DNA from: Baffinella frigidus
Lineage: Eukaryota; Cryptophyceae; Cryptomonadales; Baffinellaceae
Assembly (NCBI GenBank): GCA_026770585.1
Contig: MU646513.1
Coordinates: 283,395-306,747, forward strand
Reading direction: 5' to 3'
DNA: 23,353 bases
Positions 1-10,508 of the stretch are shown in pieces (within the stretch, counting starts at the first letter, position 1; every line of letters starts with the position of its first letter). The notes below the pieces were generated by a model, which did no database searches, was not told where the DNA came from, and saw nothing but the letters and a program-made list of their open reading frames with translations. The position numbers and the translations under genes were made by a program.

Positions 1-800
1 GGGGAGGGGGGGAGGGGAGAGCGCGCGCGTACCTTTCCCTTGGGAGTCAGTGAAGAATGGGCTCTGACGCACCTTGCCCTTGGGGAGGGGGGGGGAGAGA
101 GGGCGCGCGCACCTTTCCCTTGGGAGCCAGTCAAGAAAGGGCGTGCGTACCTTGCCCTTGGGAGGGGTGGAGGGTGGGGGAGGGCGCTCGCACCTTTCTC
201 TTGGGAGCCGGTGGAAAGCACACGCGCAGCAGAGTGCGCATAGCATGCCCGCGGCAGGGGACGTACGGGGAGAGGGAGGGGACGCAGCCTGGCGAGCTTG
301 TTGATGGCGCACGTTGTCTTGTCATGTTGAAACACTCGTGGGCGCCAGCGCTCACCCGGGGGTGATCACCTGCGCGCCCACGGAGAGACGCACGGAGAAA
401 CGGTACGGAGCACGCAGGTGTGGGTGGCCGAGTACGCACGCGGGAGCAGGGAGGGAGAGGAACAGCGCTTGGCATCATCGCATGCTGCTCAGTTGCGAGG
501 AGAGGGCGATGGCAGCACACGCAAGGGCGCACGCGGGGCAGCAGAGCATGCACGCACGCGGGGCAGCAGAGCGTGCACATAGCAGAACGCGCACAGGGAG
601 CAGGGAGGGGATGCGGCCAGACACAGTGTGCATCTTGCACAGAAGCCGCGATCGAGAAAAAATGTGACAACATTCTGTCGAGGGGAGCTTGGACGCGTGC
701 GGGGGCAGCTGCGCATGCACGCGGGGCAGCAGAGCGTGCACGCAGCGGAGTGCGCACAGGGGGCAGGGAGGGGAAGCGTCCCTGGTGCAAGGATGAGCGT
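1..800. repeat. G-rich degenerate tandem repeats; no gene recognised
   Basis: Positions 31-210 hold five ~40-bp units built on acctttcccttgggagcc (31, 71, 111, 149, 192). From 226 to 760 there are repeats of gcggggcagcagagcgtgca with variations (226, 535, 560, 717). Long ORFs here are open only because the sequence is GC-rich and stop-poor. On the minus strand, each of the five units reads ctcccaagggaaag|gtgcgc. That resembles an exon end plus donor and matches the echo pattern seen in the two real genes. Confidence 0.6.
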
Positions 801-842
801 GGCGCTCGTGGGCCGGAGGATCCGAGATGCCATCCTCAGCAG

Positions 843-963
843 TACAGGGGCACCTCGCTCGTAAGAAAGCGCCCCCCCCCCAGGACCACCGTAGGGCCCT
901 AGGCATGGTCCTACTGTAGGGTCCTAGGGGGAGGCGGTTTCGTGTGAGCGGGGTACCCCTGTA
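843..963. mobile_element. MITE family A, copy 1
   Basis: Short non-coding element, ~120 bp, with terminal inverted repeats beginning TACAGGGGTACCTCGCTCA and ending in the reverse complement. The core contains paired CCTAC.GTAGG and CCTAGG motifs, so the whole element can fold into one hairpin. TA at both ends suggests a TA target duplication, as in Tc1/mariner-type MITEs. No transposase is present. Confidence 0.8.
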
Positions 964-1077
964 GAGCACGCCACAGCTGTAGAACAGCACCAACCTGCGA
1001 GATAGGGGTGGAGAGAGAGAGAGCGAAAGAGAGGAAGCGAGAAGGCTTGTGGAAGCTACTGCTTCGTCCAGGCAGTG

Positions 1078-1182
1078 TATCCCTTAAGTACCCAGGCCTG
1101 CAAATTTGCAGGCCAAGAGGTCCTAGGCAGGTCCTAGGGCCCTACGGTAGGGCGTATGAGCCTACTGGGCACTTGAGGGATA
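1078..1182. mobile_element. MITE family B, copy 1
   Basis: ~105-bp element with termini TATCCCTTAAGT / ACTTGAGGGATA. Its interior is CCTAGGCAGGTCCTAGGGCC and CTACGGTAGGGCGTATGAGC. Orientation is opposite to most other copies. Confidence 0.75.
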
Positions 1183-1227
1183 GCCCCATGTGGCCTTCAT
1201 GTAGCGTAGCCCCCAAGTTATTCTTCC

Positions 1228-1295
1228 ATGAGTGGTGAGTAGGCTCATACGTCCTACAGTAGGGCCCTAGGACCTGCCTCGCCACTTAAGGGATA
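1228..1295. mobile_element. MITE family B, copy 2 (left part lost)
   Basis: The interior and right end (GCCACTTAAGGGATA) are present. The left terminus is degraded. Confidence 0.6.
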
Positions 1296-1507
1296 GGTGA
1301 AGACCCTAGCCCCCGCCCCTCTGTGCCTCGCAATCAGTCGGTGGGCTGGACGCTGTTCAACACCACTGAGACCCCGCATGGAAGGAGAGAGGCCGCGCAG
1401 GCCAAGGCACCCACACAAGCGAGACCAACGATACCTTCATTCGTCAACTACCGAGGCTCGTCACCTGTCCGACGGAGGCTCACAACCACCCATGACTTTG
1501 TGATGGA

Positions 1508-1742
1508 TTTCCCTTAAGTGGCCAGCACCCAATACGGCCAGTAGCCAGAACGCTCCTACCGTAGGGCACACGTAGGAGCCTAGGACCTGTACAGGGGTAC
1601 CTCGCTCACAAGAACGCGCCACCCCAGGACCCTACAGTAGGACTATCTAGGACCCTATGGTGGTCCTAGGGGGATGGCGTTTTCTTACGGGCGAGGTACC
1701 CCTGTAGAGGGTCAAATATGACCCCCTGGCCACTTGAAGGAT
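1508..1742. mobile_element. MITE family B, copy 3, split by a family A insertion
   Basis: The left half begins CCCTTAAGTGGCCAG. The right half is GAGGGTCAAATATGACCCCC followed by TGGCCACTTGAAGGATC. The element at 1590-1706 separates them. Confidence 0.75.
1590..1706. mobile_element. MITE family A, copy 2, inserted in a family B element
   Basis: Same termini as the copy at 843-963. It lies inside a family B element whose halves resume on either side (1508-1589 and 1707-1742). This dates A as younger than that B copy. Confidence 0.85.
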
Positions 1743-2326
1743 CAGGGGCAACCCGCGGGGGGGGGGTTGCCCCGCAGGCAGGTCCCAGCTCTGTCTTGCG
1801 AGCCTCGGTCGGACAGGTGATGAGCTCCGATGGTTGACTCATCAAGGTATCTTAGACTCTCTCCTCCTAAGCGGGGTCTCATGTCTCCCATGAGTCGATT
1901 CGGTGTCACCAGTTTGGCGAGGCCGGGCTCATTTTCGCCCCCAAGTCCCTGAGGTCCTTTAGGTTCTTTTAACTCCCACCATCGGCGAAAACCGGAACTG
2001 GTTCTGTAGAAAGGCCATGCTTCCTTTCGAAGTTGACTGATTGGTCCCACACACCCAGCATGTCAACTTAAGCATGCACACGTGCGCTTCCCACTCCTCG
2101 GGTTCTGTTCTAAACCCCCTGATAATTGGCTTTGGCTAGAAAAAGTGTTGGATTCCGACACCTAACGATCCATTTCCCATAACTTTATGTCACGATTATC
2201 CACCTTCGGAAGCCAAAAGCGCATCGGCTGGCGCTTAAAAGCCATTTTATGCACACCACCTGCCGTTTCACCCCACACGCGTTTTAAACTACACCCCCAC
2301 GCAGGCTCCGAGTCAAGGCTTGGGCT

Positions 2327-2617
2327 TGGAGCCGAATTTAGCCGTGAGGCTAAATGGAGGTCCGCCTGGGAGATTCCGCCCAGGGTCTCTCAACACTGGC
2401 GCCCTACAGGAGTACCTCGCTCATAAGGAAGCGCCTCCCCCTAGGACCCTACAGTAGGCCTATGCGTAGGGCCCTACGGTGGTCCTAGGGGGGGGGTGGT
2501 TTCTTATGCGCGAGGTACCCCTGTAAGCCCTAACTCTTGACGCCGAACATAGCCTTGATGCTAAATCGAGGTCCGCCTGGGAGATTCCGCCCAGGGTCTC
2601 TCAACACTGGCGTCCTA
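2327..2617 (-). repeat. Tandem copies of the end of ankyrin exon 11 and its downstream sequence
   Basis: Two ~85-bp units (2327-2404 and 2526-2617) share TCCGCCTGGGAGATTCCGCC and CAGGGTCTCTCAACACTGGCG. Each begins, on the plus strand, with a diverged copy of the exon 11 end. The unit at 2532-2570 still reads FGVKS-stop on the minus strand. A family A MITE at 2405-2525 separates them. Confidence 0.7.
2405..2525. mobile_element. MITE family A, copy 3
   Basis: Terminal inverted repeat TACAGGAGTACCTCGCTCAT / CGCGAGGTACCCCTGTA. It sits between two ~90-bp direct repeats derived from the end of ankyrin exon 11 and downstream sequence. Confidence 0.82.
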
Positions 2618-2621
2618 AGCG

Positions 2622-2711
2622 CTAACTCTTGACGCCGAACTTGGCCTTGAGGGCGTCGAGATCAGCCTTGGAGATTCCGGCGAGCGTGGCGTCCTCCGCG
2701 CCCGGGCCCAC
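2622..2711 (-). CDS. Ankyrin gene exon 11 (terminal, stop TAG)
   Basis: Acceptor gattgcag precedes 2711. It encodes VGPGAEDATLAGISKADLDA, then LKAKFGVKS and stop TAG (2624-2622). A Lys-rich amphipathic helix ends the protein. The 3' untranslated region probably runs into the repeats at 2327-2617. Confidence 0.72.
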   Translation of the reverse strand: MGPGAEDATLAGISKADLDALKAKFGVKS

Positions 2712-5700
2712 CTGCAATCCAATCAGTCAAATGCCTTCCTGTAATGTGGCGCCTTGGGGCACACCTGAGATGACACACGAGGGTCACGTTACCAGAAGAA
2801 CACACACGCAAACAGGGGTGCGTCCTCCGCACCTGGGCCCACCTGAGATGACACACGCGAGTCACGTTACAGGGATACCTTTCTATCCCTTAAGTGGCGA
2901 GTAGGCTCATACGCCCTACGGTAGGGCCCTAGGACCTGCCTAGGACCTCTTCCGGGTCAAATTCGACCCGCTCGCCACTTAAGGGATACGTTAGCGCCCT
3001 GCTTCGACCGTGCGTGTTTCCAGCATACAAGGGTACCTCGCTCATAAGACCCCCCCTCCCCCCCGTAGGATCACCATAGGGCCACAGCCATAGGCCTACT
3101 GTAGGGTCGTAGGGGGGGGCGGTTTCTTATGGGCGAGGTACCCCTGTACCAGAAGAACACACACGCAAAGAGGGTGCCGTCCTCTGCGCCAGGGCCGACC
3201 TGAGATGACACACGCGAGTCACGTTACCAGAAGAACGAAGCCGTACAGGGGCACCTCGCTCATAAGGAGCCGCGCGCCCCCCCTAGGACCACCGTGGGGG
3301 TAGATAGGCCTACCGTGGGGTCCTAAGGGGGTGCGCCTCCTTATGAGGGAGGTGAACCTGTGTTGGATAAACCCGTGCCACCGCAACGTCCTGGACATGT
3401 CGTGTACTATCCCGTAAGTGACCAGTAGGCTCATACGCCCTACCGTAGGGCCCTAGGACCTGCCTAGGACCTCTTGGCCCTCAAATGTGACGGCATGACC
3501 ACTTAAGGGATAGGTTCTTCAGGTTCTTTCAACTCCCACCATAGGCGGACACTGGAACTGGTTCTGCAGAAAAGCCCTGCTTCCGTTTGATCGCATCAAG
3601 CCTCCCCGACACAACAAAACGGTGCTTGCGGCCATGTTTCATCTCGGAGGATAACTGAATCAGTTCCTTTTTATTAGGAGGTTGAATAGGAGAAATAAGT
3701 AAGGGCATAGTAAATTTAATCAGGCCTCCAAATTAAATGAAAACGCTAATTAGGGAACTGATTCAGTTATCTTTCGAGATGATGTTGGTGTTCACAATCA
3801 ACGGGAGCTCTGAGTTGTTTGGCGCTTAGGTCCTAGTCTTACAAGGCTTTCACGCAAGGGACTTCAGGGCTACCTCGCTCATAAGAAACTGCCCCACCCC
3901 TAGGACCACTGTAGGGCCCTAGGAATAGGCCTACTGTAGGGTCCTAGGGGGGCGCGGTTTCTCATGTGCGAGGTACCCATGTACATGGTGGACGTGTTGG
4001 TTTCGATCCGCAATCTCTTAAGTGGCCAGTAGGCTCATACGCCCTACCGTAGGGCCCTAGGACCTGCCTAGGACCTGACGGAGGTTAATTTTGACCCCCT
4101 GGCCATTGAAGGGAGAGAAGCACTTTTCGCTCTCTCTCGGCAGAAATGCGACCTTGGTTGGTTTCGATCCGTAATAAACGCACGTCTCTCTCTCTCTCTC
4201 TCTCCCTCCCTCCCTCTGTCTCTCCCTCTCTCTCTCTCCCTCTCTCTCTCTCCCTCTCTCTCTCCCTCTCTCTCTCGGCGGGGACGTGACCTTGGAGAAG
4301 CGAGAGTCGTCGGCGCGAAAATCCTCCCAGTCGCCCTGCCGCACGGGGTAGTGTTTAGGATCAGGCCCAGTTACCACTCGGTGCACCACGGACCTTTCAA
4401 CAGAAGTCAACTTGCCCACAGATAATTAACTTTAAGGATTTTCTGGTGTCAATTTTGACACGTACCACCCCAGAATCGGGGCCAAAATTCAAATCCGAAA
4501 CCCTTGAAGCCCCCCCCCCCGAGTGGACCGTTGTTTTGCCCTGCCGCGCTCACAAGGGATGCTCGCGGTAGTAGCAAACACGGTTTGGTACGAGGTTTTT
4601 GGACCGCCCTAGCCACACGGTCGACTACGAACCTTTCATTAAAAGTCAACTTACCTGAAGACAATTGACTGAAGGATTTTTCTAATGAAAATTGGTCACG
4701 TAACACCCCGGAATCCGGGGTCAACGAAAGCCTAGTTAGGAAAGTGCGGTAGGCACATTCCTAGATGCTTCCCAGTCGCCCTGCCCCGCTCACACTCTTG
4801 TTTCAAATCTCATGCGGAAAGTCTTATATATGATAAAGCTGGTCTCAATGAAAATTACTACACGTTTGTTTAATATTACTAATAAAGATTGTCCAGAGTA
4901 GCACATTTCATTGAACCACTTTCATAATTTAAAAGACTTTCGATATGAAATCGGTCGCGATAGAGTCGGTCACGCTGGGAGCGCGTTTCCCTCGCACGTC
5001 CCCACACAGCGGACTTCGAAGGAATTTTGAATAACCCCTAAGCGATAAGACCTATAGGACCCTACGGTAGGCAACCCGTAGGGACATAGGGGGGTTTCCA
5101 TGTATAAGGTAACGGAAAAGTGGCCCAGTTTGGGCCGAAATTCCCTTTGTAGCCCGCTGTGTCCCTTGGGCACACCATTTCTTCGTACAGTATCGACGTT
5201 ATCCCATAAGTGGCGAGTGGGCTCATACGTCCTACAGTAGGGCCCTGGGACCTGCCTAGGACCTCTTTGCGGTCAAATTTGACCGCATCGCCACTTGAGG
5301 GATATACGTCGTATATTATACGATCGTATATTATACGATCTTCCCTCAGTAAAGCAATGAGCGACGGTTGGAGTTTCGGGTTCAGGGGGTTTAGGAGGTT
5401 TAGGGGTTAGAGGGGTGGGGTCGACCTCGTCCTCTGTCCACCAGGGAGCGGTCAACGGCGTACATCTATCATACATTCATTCCTGATACCAACACAGTCT
5501 ACACTTCTATTCTACACCAAGCGAAACACAACAACAAAAAGCTGTAATCAGTCAACTGCCACGCACCTCGTCCTCTGTCCACCAGGGCATTCTTCCTATA
5601 AATGTAGTTACACAGTCTATACATCTATTATACATTCTTTCCTCGTACAGTATTTCGTCTGAACTTCTACTATACAGTCTGTTCGAAGTGTACCGGGGTT

Positions 5701-8700
5701 AGGGTTTATGGGGAACCTCGTCCTCGATCCACCAGGGCGCTTCGGAGCAGACGCAGCTGTTCGAGTAGTCTACAGCGTTCTCCATCGCCAGCAGCAACGG
5801 CGTCTGCAGGGAGGGATTATGGGTGAGGGTTTGGGGGATTGGGGGTTCGGGTTCCAGGCATAGGGTTCAGGGTTTGATGTTCAAGGTTTAGAGAAACGGT
5901 TCTCCATCGCTGACAGGATAAAAACTCCGAGCACTTCGAGTAGTCTACAGCGTTCTCCCTCGCCAGCAGCAACGTTGTCTGCCGGTGATTGTTCAGGGGT
6001 TAGGGTTTATTGTGTAGGGTTTAGGATTTAGGGGTTAGGTTTTTATGGTGCAGGGTTTGTGGTGCAGGGTTTGGGGTTCAGAATTTGGGTTTAGGGTTTA
6101 GGGTTTAGGGTGTAGGGTTGAGGTTTTAGGGTTTAGGGTGTAGGGTGTAGGGTGTAGGGTTATGGGATTAGGGTTCAGAGAGGACGTTAGGGTGTAGGAT
6201 TTAGGGTGCAGTGTTGAGGGTCTAGGATTTAGGGCTTAGGGTTTAGGGTTTGGGGTGTAGGATTTAGGGTGCAGGGTTTAGGGCAGTGGCGACAGCCAGG
6301 ACAGCCAAAGACGAGTCTTCAGCCGGCACATTAATAGGGTAACGGCCTGAAAATGGGGTAGTTAGGCATACGGCATTACCTAGGACCTCCTACCGTAGGC
6401 CGAGGGATCCTAGGACCAAAAAGTCTCGGCCTACGGTAGGAGGTCCTAGGCAATGCCGTAGGGCTAACTACCCCATTTTCAGGACGTTAGCCTATGAACA
6501 TGCGTCTTCTCCAACTGACGAGACATCCAAGAGTAGTAACGAAGACGATGGATCGGACCTTCGACCTCCCTCCCGCCGCGCGTGCAGAAGAAGGTGAAGA
6601 AGAACAAGAACAGGAAGAACGAGAACAAGAAGAACACGAATACGAAGCAGAAGAGGAAGAAGAAGAAGTATGTTCCGAGATACCTCCTCGTAAGGGCCTT
6701 GGGATAGGGGTCAGACCTTAGCGCCCACCTCCCTCCCGCCGCGCGTGAAGAAGACGGTGAAGAAGAAGAACACCAACAACACGAACAGCAAGACGAAGAA
6801 GGTGAACATGAAGAAGCAGAAGAAGATGATGATCAAGAAGAAGGTGAATAATTATAAGAAGAAGAAGAGGAAATCGCTGGGCGAGGGGTCAGACCTTAGC
6901 GCCCACCTCCCTCCCGCCGCGCGTGAAGAAGACGGTGAAGAAGAAGATGCAGAAGCAGAAGAAGAAGCAGACTAATAATAATACGAAGAAGAAGAAAAAG
7001 AAGAAGTATCCTGAAGATTTGCGCCACCCCGTGAGAAATCGTTGGGCTAGGGGGTCAGACCTTAGCGTCGACCTCCCTCCCGCCGCGCGTGGCGCCCGCG
7101 TCCAGCAGCCAGTCAATCTGCCCCAGGAAGGGGGGTCAGGGCGTAGGTTTTAGGGTGTAGGGTGTAGGGTGCAGGGTGTAGGGTGTAGGGTGTAGGGTGT
7201 GGGGTGTGGGGTGTGGGGTGTGGGGTGTGGGGTGTGGGGTGTAGGGTTCAGGAAGCTCGTAGCACGAGGTCCAGCAGTCAGTCCATCTGCCCCAAAGAAA
7301 GATCGTGAGCTTGACCCAACTTCGGTTGAAGAGAAGTTCTAATGAATATGCAGTATTGGAGACTACGGTAGGCCCTGTGGCTCCTACCGCCGGCGTTGAT
7401 GAGACAGTCGATCTGCCCCAGGACGGAGGGTTAGGGCGTAGGGTGTGAGTTACTTCACAAAATGTGAAAATAAATATAAATATTCAATAATAGGGTGTAG
7501 GGTTCAGGGAGCTCGTAGCACGAGGTCCAGCAGCCAGTCGATCTGCTTCACAAAGGGCAGTTACGGCGTAGGGTGTAGGGTGGTGCTACCAGCGCCCTAC
7601 ACCCTACACCCTACACCCTACGCCCTACACCCTACACCCTACGCCCTACATCCTACCACAAACACCCTACACCCTACACCCTACACCCTACGCCCCTATA
7701 CCCTATACCCTACACCCCACACCCTACACCCTACACCCTGCACCCCACACCCTACGCCCCAACCCCCCTTCCTGCGACAGCTCGACTCCCTCCCGCCGCG
7801 CGTGGCGCGGGTTTAGGGTTTCGGGTCTAGGGTTTAGGGTTTCGGGTTTCAGGTTTAGGAGGGTTTAGGGTTTGGGACGTACCGTATTGGCGTGCACGAA
7901 GTTGGCCGCGACCTGATAGTGAGATATGGCGCTGTGACCTAAACCCCAAACCCCAAACCTCAAACCCTATGTAAATAGAGTAACGGACTAAAAATGGGGT
8001 AGTTAGGCCTGCGGTATTACCTACGGTAGGCCGTGGTTTTTTTCGTAGGAGCCCCCCTATGCCCCTACGGCCTACCGTAGGAAATACCGTAGGCCCAACT
8101 ACCCCATTTTTAGTCCGTTAGCCTATGAATGTAAGAGGGCGGGTAGGACGAACCGTGTTGGGGTGCACGAAATTGCTCATGGCCGCGACGTGTAGCAGCC
8201 CCTCTCCATCTGCCGGGACCTGCACCAAGGCATCGCATCTCAGCACATTCGCACTTTTTGTTTTTGTTGGGCAGTGTTTTTGTTGGCCGGTGTTTTTGTT
8301 GGCCGGTGAGGATGTAGGTAGGGCGCGCGCGTCTGCGCCGAAATTGCGGAGTCGTGCGCTGCCTCACTTCTTACCTTATCGTACCTTTCCCCTTACCGTA
8401 CCTTACCTACTTCCCTACCTATACTTCTATTAACCTACCTATACCTTACCTCTATCTCTATTAACCTACCCGCCTTGGATGCATCATAGCGCTGCCTCAC
8501 TTGCGTTGCCCGCATTTTCTCAAGTTGCCAACCTCGATCCGAAGTACAAATCCGCCAACTTTGGCGCGGGAACGAGCCCGGGGGAAGCAGATTGGTGGGC
8601 CCAAATAGACTGTCAGACAGCGCTACCACACGGTGGGCTACGAAGGCTTCGTTGGGGCTGGAATTCAGGGTGTTACGTGTCCAAATTGCACCAGAAAATC

Positions 8701-10472
8701 CTTCAAGTTAACTGCCTCAAGGCAAGTTGACTTTTGGTGAAAGGTTCTTAGCCCACCGTGTGGGGGGCAGGACCGCGCGGGCGTCGGCGCCGAAGTTGAG
8801 GAGGAGAAGCGTCGTCGTGCGCTGCCCTGCCCCCCGCATACGTGCAGTTAGTTACTCGGTGCAAGACAGTAACCCCCATATCATGCATTTAGTTAGCCAT
8901 GTGTCTGTCCGCGGCCGGTCAGCGCCTACTACCTACTACCGTGAGCGTTCGCCAACGGCTCATTTGCCAACGGCTCAAAGGGAACACGCTGGCATCGACA
9001 GCAGTACCGTTTGCGAAGGCGGAGAAGAGGGGCGTGCGTCCCGTGATGCTCTCTCTCTTCAAGAAAGGTCTCTCTCCCCCTCCCTCTCCCTCCCTCTCCC
9101 TCTCTCTCCACCTATATGTCTCTCTCTCTCTCTCAGCAGTACCGTTTGCGACGGCGGAGAAGAGGGGGGTGCGTCCCGTGATGGTCCGCGCCTCGAGCGA
9201 GGCCCCATGCGCCACCAACGCTCTCACCTGTGGACGACTTATCTTCACGATATCGTAAACATATCGTGTGTTCTTTCTATATTTCTGTTTACGATATCGT
9301 GAGCATATCGTGTGTTCCGTGTGTACCGCCATCGCGATATGCCACGTCCTACCCCCCAGGTTCCGCGCCGCAGGCCAGCGCCCGCACCTGCACCACTTTC
9401 GATTCACCTTTGCCAATACTCCAGACCTAAGCCTGCACTTCTCGCCCTCGTGACACGACACCGTGGCGCCCGGAATCACAAACCCGGCGTGATCCCACAC
9501 AGTGGGCTTCGAAGGAGCCTTCGACCAGGAATCTGGTCGAAATGTTAATTACCACGCCAGAGGGATGGAAACATCCACTTTTGACATCTTTCAAGGGAAA
9601 GGCATTGAATTCTGAAGTCAACCACGCCAGATGTTACGTGGATAAGGCGTCGGGTTCCCTCGATCATTCTGGCGTGGTGATAAGATGAGAAGTCTCCAGC
9701 GAGGCCCCGTGCGCCACCAGCGCTCTCACCGAAAGTAATTGAGAAGAAGAAGAAGAAGAAGAAGCAGAAGAAGAGGAGGAAGAAGAAGCAGAAGAAGCAG
9801 AAGAAGCTTACCGCAGTGGTTCAGCCCTTCCCGGCAGTGATGTGCACCAGCAGACACCCTAACCTCGGCATCAAACAGGTTCCAGCACCCATGGTAGTCA
9901 AGCCGATCACTTAAGTCGATCACCAGTTGCTCATTTTCCAAAAGGATGTGCGGGTGATACAGAGAAAGCGGAAACCTGCCGCAGTGGGTTTCCTCTTTGC
10001 ACATCGCAAACATCACCCTCTGAGGCTCATTCCCTTCCACTCATCTCTGAGGCTCATAGACTTTCGGACCACCCATCTCCGGGCGTGAGAGTAACAAGGA
10101 AGAAGAAGGAGAAGAAGGAGAAGAAGAAGGGGACGAAGCGTAACAAAGAAGAAGGAGAAGAAGCGTACCGCAGTGGTAGCACCCTTCCCGGCGGCGATGT
10201 GCAAAGCTGTGACGCCCGCTCGCGTCTTCGCCGTCACTTCCGCGAGCCTGCGCACCGAGAGAAAGAGAGAGAGAGAGAGAGAGTGCGTGAGAGAGTGTGT
10301 GTGTGAGAGTGTGTGTGTGGGTGTGTGAGAGAAAGAAAGCGTGAGAGAGTGTGTGAGAGAGAGGTGCCTTCAGTACGTGGCGGGCGTGCTGGCATTACTA
10401 AATGCCTCTCGCCTGGCCTCTGGTACCCGTCCCGGAGGCGATGTGAGAGACCTGTATTTACAGAGAGAGAGC

Positions 10473-10508
<36 letters not shown>

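Larger units (their letters stand above)
1369..1886. repeat. Inverted repeat arms 1369-1485 and 1796-1886
   Basis: The left arm (GAGACCCCGC.., GATACCTT.., CACCTGTCCGACGGAGGCTC) matches the reverse complement of the right arm (GAGCCTCGGTCGGACAGGTG.., AAGGTATC.., GCGGGGTCTC) with gaps. The split family B element lies between them. They may be the ends of an older element. Confidence 0.6.
2744..3240 (-). pseudogene. 5'-edge copies of ankyrin exon 11
   Basis: 2821-2842 and 3177-3199 repeat the start of exon 11 (VGPGAED) with an AG acceptor (tctcag). 2748-2764 is a weaker third. All three share the following flank ctgagatgacacacgMgagtcacgtta, so the intron side was copied with the exon side. The true exon at 2711 has a different flank (ctgcaatcc). 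Confidence 0.7.
1951..3590. repeat. ~80-bp direct repeat pair (1951-2031 and 3511-3590)
   Basis: Both read aggttctttYaactcccaccat, then ggaactggttctgYagaaa and ccNtgcttcc. They are about 1.56 kb apart in the same orientation, on either side of ankyrin exon 11. Confidence 0.65.

Noticed and set aside
131-790. 219-residue minus-strand ORF (and overlapping plus-strand ORFs) at the left edge
   Set aside because: Composition is Cys/Arg/Pro/Ala from GC-rich tandem repeats. No family motif is visible and several frames are open at once.
6494-7153. Glu/Lys-rich plus-strand ORFs suggesting acidic coiled-coil proteins
   Set aside because: They are translations of GAA/AAG microsatellites lying between minus-strand exon 8 copies. 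They have no conserved start and are restarted by each repeat unit.
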